Below are positions 33,942 to 38,408 of a stretch of 38,408 bases of DNA, in pieces; the first letter of the stretch is position 1, and each line of letters begins with the position of its first letter. The notes below the pieces were generated by a model that searched no databases, had not been told where the DNA came from, and saw only the letters and a program-made list of their open reading frames with translations. The translations under genes were made by a program, and so were the position numbers. The stretch comes from CAZEVY01 sp964515555. GTDB lineage: Bacteria; Acidobacteriota; Terriglobia; Bryobacterales; Bryobacteraceae. Location of the stretch: the NCBI GenBank assembly GCA_964515555.1, contig CAZEVY010000043.1:1-38408 (forward strand), read 5' to 3'.

Positions 33942-36515
33942 ATGCCGTTAGCCGCCGGCTCCCGACTGGGACCCTACGAGATCGTCGCGCCGATCGGCGC
34001 GGGCGGCATGGGCGAGGTCTACCGGGCGCGCGACACGCGGCTCGACCGCGAGGTCGCGTTGAAGGTCCTCCCCGAGCATCTCAGCCGCGACAGCGCGTTG
34101 CGCCAGCGCTTCGAGCGCGAGGCCAGGACGCTCGCCGGACTGAGCCATCCCAACATCTGCGCCATTCACGACGTCGGCCGCGAGGGCGATACCGGGTACC
34201 TGGTGATGGAGTACCTGGAGGGCCGCACGCTCGCCGACCGCATCAAGAGCGGTCCGCTGCCCCACGACGAAGCCATGCGCGTGGCGGCCGGAATCGCCGC
34301 GGCGTTGTGGGAGGCGCACCGGAACGGAGTGGTGCATCGCGATCTCAAGCCCGGCAACGTGATGCTGACACGAACGGGCGTGAAGCTGCTCGACTTCGGA
34401 CTCGCCAAGGCCATGCAGGTGGGGGCGTCGCCCGAGACAGTGACCGAGGCGCTCACCAGCCAGGGGCAGATCGTCGGGACCTTCCAGTACATGGCGCCCG
34501 AGCAGCTCGAGGGCAAGGAGGCCGATCAGCGCAGCGACATCTTCGCCTTCGGCGTGACGGTGCACGAGATGATCACCGGCGAGCGGGCGTTCCCGGGGAA
34601 CACGCTTGCCTCGGTGAGCGGCTCGATCCTCCATACCGAGCCGAAGGCGTTGGCGCCGCCGGCGCTCGACCGGCTGGTGCGATCGTGCCTGGCGAAGAAT
34701 CCCGACGACCGGTGGCAATCGGCGCGCGACATTGAGGTCGCGCTGCGGTGGATCGGCGAGGGCCCGGAGGCGGCGGACGGCGCACGGCCGGCGAGGGCGT
34801 CGCGATGGCCCTGGCTGACGGCGGCGGCGGTGGCGCTCGCCGTCGCGGCGGTCGTGGTGTTGCGGCGCGACTCCGCGCCCGAGGCGCCCGTGGTGCGCTT
34901 CGAGATCGCGCCGCCGCGCGGCGGCTTTTTCGGCGGCAACGCGCCGGCGATCAGTCCGGACGGGCAGGCAGTCGCGTTCATTGGCGGCACCGGCGGCGCC
35001 GTGCAGATCTATGTTCGCGACTTGCGGACCTCCGAGGTCCGCGCGCTGGCGGGCACGGCGGGGGCGTCGGGGCCGTTCTGGTCGCCCGACGGCCGCCATA
35101 TCGGATTCTTCGCCGACGGCAAGGTCAAGCGGATGGAACGCGCCACCGGCGACATTCAGCCGGTCTGCGACGCCGTCAACATGCGCGGCGCGACGTGGGG
35201 CCGGGACGGAGTGATCGTCTTCGCGCCGGTGCCCACCGGACCGCTCTATCGTGTCGACGCCGGCGGCGGCGCGCCGTTGCAGATCACCAAACTCGGCCCG
35301 GGTGAGAACTCCCACCGTTGGCCGCGGTTCCTGGCCGACGGCCGGCGCTTTCTCTATACGGTGAGGAACGAGGAGCTGGAGCGCAGCGGCGTGCAGGCCG
35401 CCTCGATCGACGGAGGACTCGACAAGCGCGTGGTCTCCAACGTGTTCGCGACCGCTGTGCCCGGCGGCTCGGGATACCTTTTCTATTCGCGTGAGCAGAC
35501 GCTGCTGGCGCGGAGGTTCGACTCCGCCAGGCTGGAGGTGGAAGGCGATCCCCAGGTCGTCGAACAAAACATCGGCGCCGCCAACGCGGTCGACGCGGCT
35601 CGCTTCGATGTGTCACCGGCGGGCACGATGGTATTCGGCGGAAGGGTCGGTGAGAGCGTCAGCCTGGCGTGGTTCGATCGCTCGGGAAAGCAACTGGCGG
35701 TCGTGGCCCCGGGCCTGTTCCCGGACGTTGCGTTCTCGCCCGACGAAACGCGCGCGGCGGTGACTAGCATCGGCCCGACGGGGCTTCGCGATATGTGGAT
35801 GCTCGATACGCGCCGCGGCGTGTTGACTCGCTTCAGCAACGGGATGCTGAACGGCCTGGCACCGGTGTGGTCGCCCGACGGCTCGCGGGTGGCGTTCTAC
35901 TCGGTCGGGCGCCCGGGAACGGGAATGATGGTGATCCCAGTCGACGGAAGCGGGACCGATCCGATTCCGTTGGCCGGTGTCGGCTCGCTTCCGGCGGACT
36001 GGTCGCCGGACGGCAAGCACATTCTGTTTCGCCGCACCGGCGTGGCGGTGCGAGACGACTTGTGGGTTTTGCCGATGGGTGGCAAGCCGGAGCCGTACCT
36101 GGCGACGGAGTACGCGGAAAAGGAAGCGGTCTTTTCGCCGGACGGGCGCTGGGTCGCCTACGTGTCGGATGAAGGCGGCCAGCCGGATGTGTACGTGCAG
36201 TCGTTCCCGTTGGGTAAAGGGAAGTGGCGCGTCTCGAGGGACGGCGGCCGATGGCCGGCCTGGCGCGGGCGCGAAATCCTGTTCGTTTCCAGGGACCGCC
36301 AGGTGATGTCGTCAACGGTGACCGGCGGCGCCGTGCTGGAGTTCGGCGAGCCCCAGCCGCTGTTTCCGCTCTTGGAATGGCGCGGCGAGCAGGACAGCCG
36401 GGCCTTCACCGTCACTCGCGACGCGCGCCGGTTCCTGGCCTGGACCGCTACTGCCAACAAAACCGAGGGCGGCCTCAAGATGGTGCTGAACTGGCAGCGG
36501 GCGCTAAAGAGATGA
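33942..36515 (+). CDS. Ser/Thr protein kinase with periplasmic WD40-like propeller (second copy)
   Basis: 857 aa. Kinase domain: GAGGMGEVY (19-27), Lys41 in VALKVLP, HRDLKPGN (H132-D134), DFGLA (D151), MAPEQLEG. One membrane helix lies at about 289-306 (LTAAAVALAVAAVVVL). The C-terminal half is a PD40/WD40-like propeller with WSPDGRHIGFF, VWSPDGSRVAFYS and FSPDGRWVAYVSDE blades, predicted to be periplasmic. The paralogue encoded at 22948 has the same plan but differs throughout, so they are not a recent duplication. Its stop overlaps the start of a 40-aa ORF (36512-36515), and a Fic-family gene follows, so kinase and Fic protein may be co-transcribed. Confidence 0.93.
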   Translation: MPLAAGSRLGPYEIVAPIGAGGMGEVYRARDTRLDREVALKVLPEHLSRDSALRQRFEREARTLAGLSHPNICAIHDVGREGDTGYLVMEYLEGRTLADRIKSGPLPHDEAMRVAAGIAAALWEAHRNGVVHRDLKPGNVMLTRTGVKLLDFGLAKAMQVGASPETVTEALTSQGQIVGTFQYMAPEQLEGKEADQRSDIFAFGVTVHEMITGERAFPGNTLASVSGSILHTEPKALAPPALDRLVRSCLAKNPDDRWQSARDIEVALRWIGEGPEAADGARPARASRWPWLTAAAVALAVAAVVVLRRDSAPEAPVVRFEIAPPRGGFFGGNAPAISPDGQAVAFIGGTGGAVQIYVRDLRTSEVRALAGTAGASGPFWSPDGRHIGFFADGKVKRMERATGDIQPVCDAVNMRGATWGRDGVIVFAPVPTGPLYRVDAGGGAPLQITKLGPGENSHRWPRFLADGRRFLYTVRNEELERSGVQAASIDGGLDKRVVSNVFATAVPGGSGYLFYSREQTLLARRFDSARLEVEGDPQVVEQNIGAANAVDAARFDVSPAGTMVFGGRVGESVSLAWFDRSGKQLAVVAPGLFPDVAFSPDETRAAVTSIGPTGLRDMWMLDTRRGVLTRFSNGMLNGLAPVWSPDGSRVAFYSVGRPGTGMMVIPVDGSGTDPIPLAGVGSLPADWSPDGKHILFRRTGVAVRDDLWVLPMGGKPEPYLATEYAEKEAVFSPDGRWVAYVSDEGGQPDVYVQSFPLGKGKWRVSRDGGRWPAWRGREILFVSRDRQVMSSTVTGGAVLEFGEPQPLFPLLEWRGEQDSRAFTVTRDARRFLAWTATANKTEGGLKMVLNWQRALKR

Positions 36516-36634
36516 CGGCGATGCCTCGGGCGGTATTCGGTCTCGTCGCGGCGATGCCGTTCGCGGCGGCGGGCGACTTCATCGGCTGTGCGATCGACCG
36601 GCGCGTCACCGACTTCACGATCGCCGGGGAATGA
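36512..36634 (+). CDS. Possible 40-aa secreted or remnant peptide
   Basis: ATG 36512 overlaps the kinase stop as ATGA and the frame runs to TGA 36634, overlapping the Fic start by four bases. The sequence has a signal-like beginning (AVFGLVAAMPFAAAGDFIG) and ends DRRVTDFTIAGE. It could be a real coupled small gene, the start of a truncated secreted protein, or chance. No family is recognised. Confidence 0.3.
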   Translation: MTAMPRAVFGLVAAMPFAAAGDFIGCAIDRRVTDFTIAGE

Positions 36635-37824
36635 TGGGAAGCGCGTGGCGGCCGATGGAAGACTTACCGCCGGACTGTTCGAAGCTCGCGGATCCGGAGC
36701 TGGAGGCGCTCGGCGCGATCTGGAAGGAGCAGCGCGGGCCCGCCGGAGGCGGACGGGCCGACGAGATTATCGAGCGGCTGTGGCGTGAGTGGGCGATCGC
36801 GAACGGCCTCGCGGAAGAACACCTGCCGGCGCTCAACGCGTCGCCGCCGCGCGATCTATCGGCGGAGTACATCCGGGAGCTACAGGCGGCGCTCACGGGG
36901 AGATCCGGCGAGTATCGGACGGACTCGCCGGATGGGGCCTGTCCCGCGGGGGATGTCGCCGGAGAGATGGGGAAGCTCGTCGAGCTTCACGCCGAGCATC
37001 TCAAGCGCCGCGTGGCGCCCGAGATTGCGGCGGCGTGGCTTCACCACGCGATCACGCGGATTCGTCCCTTCGAGGACGGCAATGGCCGCGTGGCGCGCGC
37101 GATCGCCAGCCTCGTGCTGGTGAAGAACGGGATGCTTCCGCTCGCCATGGATCCGGACACCAAGTCGTCGCGGTATCTCTCCGCGCTCCAGCGCGCCGAC
37201 GAGGGCGACCTGGCTGCATTGGTCGCTCTGTTCGCGGGCGTGCAAAGGGAGATCCTCGGGAGCGCGATTCAGTTCTCGGCGAGCGGGCGGGAGCCGGCCA
37301 ATGTCAAGGACGCGGTGCAGGCGGCGGTGGCGAAGCTGCTGGGCGGCGGCAAGATCGTTCCCGTGGAGTGGCAGGAGGCCAAGACGACCGCGGAGCGGCT
37401 GTGCGACGAGTCGCATCGCAAGCTGGACCAGGTTGCGCGGCTGCTGCGGAGCCAGATCGTCTCGGTGAAAGGGAAGTATGAGTTCACCGCTGCGCGCCAG
37501 GGGACCGCACTTGCCCTGGAAGCCGCCCGGACGCTGGGCTACGCTCCCGACCCGGCGGAGCTGGATCGGGGGGCGCTTCTGACGATGAAGACCGAGCGCA
37601 CTACCTGTATCGCGATAGGCTTTCACAGCGTCGGCGACCGGTTCCTGGGGACCGTGCACGCCATCGCGCTGGTGGCGACCTCCGACGATGCCTTCACGCT
37701 TGCCGTCGACGCGCCGTTTCGCATCACCTACTCGGAGCCGCAGGACAAAGCGCTCGGGCGGTTCACCCCCTGGCTCGAGTCGGCGGTGGTGCGCGCTTTG
37801 AATATCTGGCGCGCGACGCTCTGA
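36631..37824 (+). CDS. Fic-family protein with catalytic His replaced by Arg
   Basis: 397 aa. The family N-terminus is present (AWRPMEDLPPDCSKLADPEL). The Fic core runs from about 105 to 165, with helix AAAWLHHAITRIRPFEDGNGR. The Fic motif should read HPFxDGNGRxxR; here it is RPFEDGNGRVAR, with Arg145 encoded by CGT at 37063-37065. CGT differs from the His codon CAT by one base. The rest of the motif (Phe, Asp, GNG, both Arg) is intact. In active Fic enzymes this His deprotonates the target hydroxyl for AMP transfer, so normal AMPylation should be lost. The C-terminal half has no recognised domain. ATG 36631, 36634 or 36655 could be the start. Confidence 0.85.
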   Translation: MMGSAWRPMEDLPPDCSKLADPELEALGAIWKEQRGPAGGGRADEIIERLWREWAIANGLAEEHLPALNASPPRDLSAEYIRELQAALTGRSGEYRTDSPDGACPAGDVAGEMGKLVELHAEHLKRRVAPEIAAAWLHHAITRIRPFEDGNGRVARAIASLVLVKNGMLPLAMDPDTKSSRYLSALQRADEGDLAALVALFAGVQREILGSAIQFSASGREPANVKDAVQAAVAKLLGGGKIVPVEWQEAKTTAERLCDESHRKLDQVARLLRSQIVSVKGKYEFTAARQGTALALEAARTLGYAPDPAELDRGALLTMKTERTTCIAIGFHSVGDRFLGTVHAIALVATSDDAFTLAVDAPFRITYSEPQDKALGRFTPWLESAVVRALNIWRATL

Positions 37825-37830
37825 TAAACT
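37825..37830 (+). promoter_or_regulatory. Possible extended -10 (TGATAAACT) before valS
   Basis: TAAACT preceded by TG plus A, directly after the Fic stop and 16 bases before ATG 37847. It would give a leader of about ten bases. No -35 was identified, and co-transcription with the Fic gene is equally possible. Confidence 0.3.
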
Positions 37831-37846
37831 GAAACTTCCCCCCGCA

Positions 37847-38408
37847 ATGCAACTGGAAAAAGTGTATGAGCCGCAGCGCTTCGAGCCGCGCTGGGCCGAG
37901 TGGTGGTTCACCTCGGGCGTCTATAAGACGGCCGAAAGCGGCCCAGTCTTCTCGCTGACGATTCCGCCGCCGAACGTCACCGGATCGCTTCACATGGGCC
38001 ACATGCTGGAGCACACCGAGATCGACGTCACCATCCGCTGGCGGCGCATGCGCGGCGACCGCACGCTGTGGCTCCCCGGTACCGACCACGCCGGCATCGC
38101 GACGCAAATGGTTGTGGAACGCGAGCTCGCCAAACAGGGAGTCAGGCGCACCGACCTCGGGCGCGAGGCGTTCGAAGCGAAGGTCTGGGAGTGGAAGCAG
38201 CTCTACGGCGACCGCATCAAGAAGCAGATGATTCAGGTCGGCACGAGCTGCGACTGGAGCCGCGAGCGTTTCACGTTCGACGAGGGCCTCTCGCGCGCGG
38301 TGCGCTAGGTCTTCGTGCGGCTGTACGAGAAGTGCCTCATCTATCGCGGCGCCTACATGGTGAACTGGTGTCCGCGCTGCCAGACGGCGCTCTCCGATCT
38401 CGAAGTGG
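37847..38408 (+). CDS. valS: Valyl-tRNA synthetase, 5' part, interrupted by in-frame TAG (runs off window)
   Basis: The frame from ATG 37847 is clearly class I ValRS: YEPQRFEPRWAEWWF, PPPNVTGSLHMGHM with the HIGH-type motif (H49-M-G-H52), WLPGTDHAGIATQMVVE, and TSCDWSRERFTFDEGLSRAV. The enzyme charges tRNA-Val in the cytoplasm and is normally about 880 residues, so most of it is beyond the window. Codon 154 (38306-38308) is TAG. The same frame then continues perfectly as VFVRLYEKCLIYRG and NWCPRCQTALSDLEV to the window end. ValRS proteins usually have Glu at the stop position (AVREVFVRLY), so GAG to TAG is the likely change. As an essential gene this would need suppression, a second copy, or be a sequencing error. 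Confidence 0.9.
38306..38308 (+). other. In-frame amber codon inside valS
   Basis: TAG at codon 154 with conserved ValRS sequence in frame on both sides. Two other genes in the window (the hicB-like gene and the kinase at 22948) end in TAG at sensible C-termini, so TAG appears to be a normal stop in this genome. Confidence 0.9.

Noticed and set aside
37847..38408. Genome-wide amber recoding as the explanation for the valS stop
   Set aside because: The hicB-like gene and the kinase at 22948 end in TAG at normal positions, and no other internal TAG was seen in recognised genes.

Overview
The window (about two thirds GC) looks like a scaffold from an Acidobacteriota genome of the Bryobacterales/Solibacter type, probably a draft or metagenome assembly because it has two 100-N gaps. 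The basis is gene content: a DUF1592/DUF1552 pair, an Oar-type TonB-dependent receptor with an N-terminal carboxypeptidase-regulatory-like domain, a tricorn-type S41 peptidase, PQQ-like propellers, Ser/Thr kinases fused to WD40-like propellers, a TIGR03437 (Solibacter-type) domain, and a dispersed ~30-bp intergenic repeat containing GAGCCGCGACC and AGGGAGCGG. No rRNA, tRNA or CRISPR array was seen.

Layout. 1-1383 (-): the 5' part of a membrane GAF/histidine-kinase-like protein whose H-box has Glu where the phospho-acceptor His is expected. 1574-8441 (+): tricorn-type peptidase and two PQQ-like propeller proteins, tightly packed, probably one exported-protein operon. 8451-9905: a small accessory islet with a frameshifted DUF4160 gene, a DUF2442 gene, a nucleotidyltransferase overlapping a 52-aa gene, and a HicB-like antitoxin without HicA. 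9909-13579 (-): DUF1592 multidomain cytochrome-like protein followed by a Tat-exported DUF1552 protein. 13764-18734 (+): a very large secreted protein with a TIGR03437 domain, an IPT/TIG-like domain, an assembly gap, and seven CARDB repeats. 18735-19317: gene-free apart from an IS110-family transposase C-terminal remnant. 19318-25494 (+): TonB-dependent receptor and a Ser/Thr kinase-propeller protein.

25495-30514 (-): a compact cluster transcribed as OmpR-type regulator, receiver-only regulator, porin-like protein, cupredoxin-like protein and sensor histidine kinase. This is the most coherent candidate for an uncharacterised system: an envelope/copper-site sensory unit. 30543-31169 (+) is an unknown exported protein that converges on a catalase-family peroxidase (31288-32250, -), with a gap lying inside a copy of the repeat between them. 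dnaB follows (32284-33651, -). 33942-37824 (+): a second kinase-propeller protein, a 40-aa ORF, and a Fic-family protein whose catalytic His is Arg. 37847-38408 (+): start of valS, interrupted by an in-frame TAG where a Glu codon is expected.

Recurring themes are: (i) broken or catalytically altered enzymes (HK-like H-box, DUF4160 frameshift, Fic His to Arg, valS amber); (ii) the GAGCCGCGACC repeat at gene borders, where it may have led to over-extended N-termini and supplies one stop codon; (iii) -10-like hexamers only 5-11 nt before start codons that lack Shine-Dalgarno sequences, suggesting leaderless or near-leaderless transcripts.
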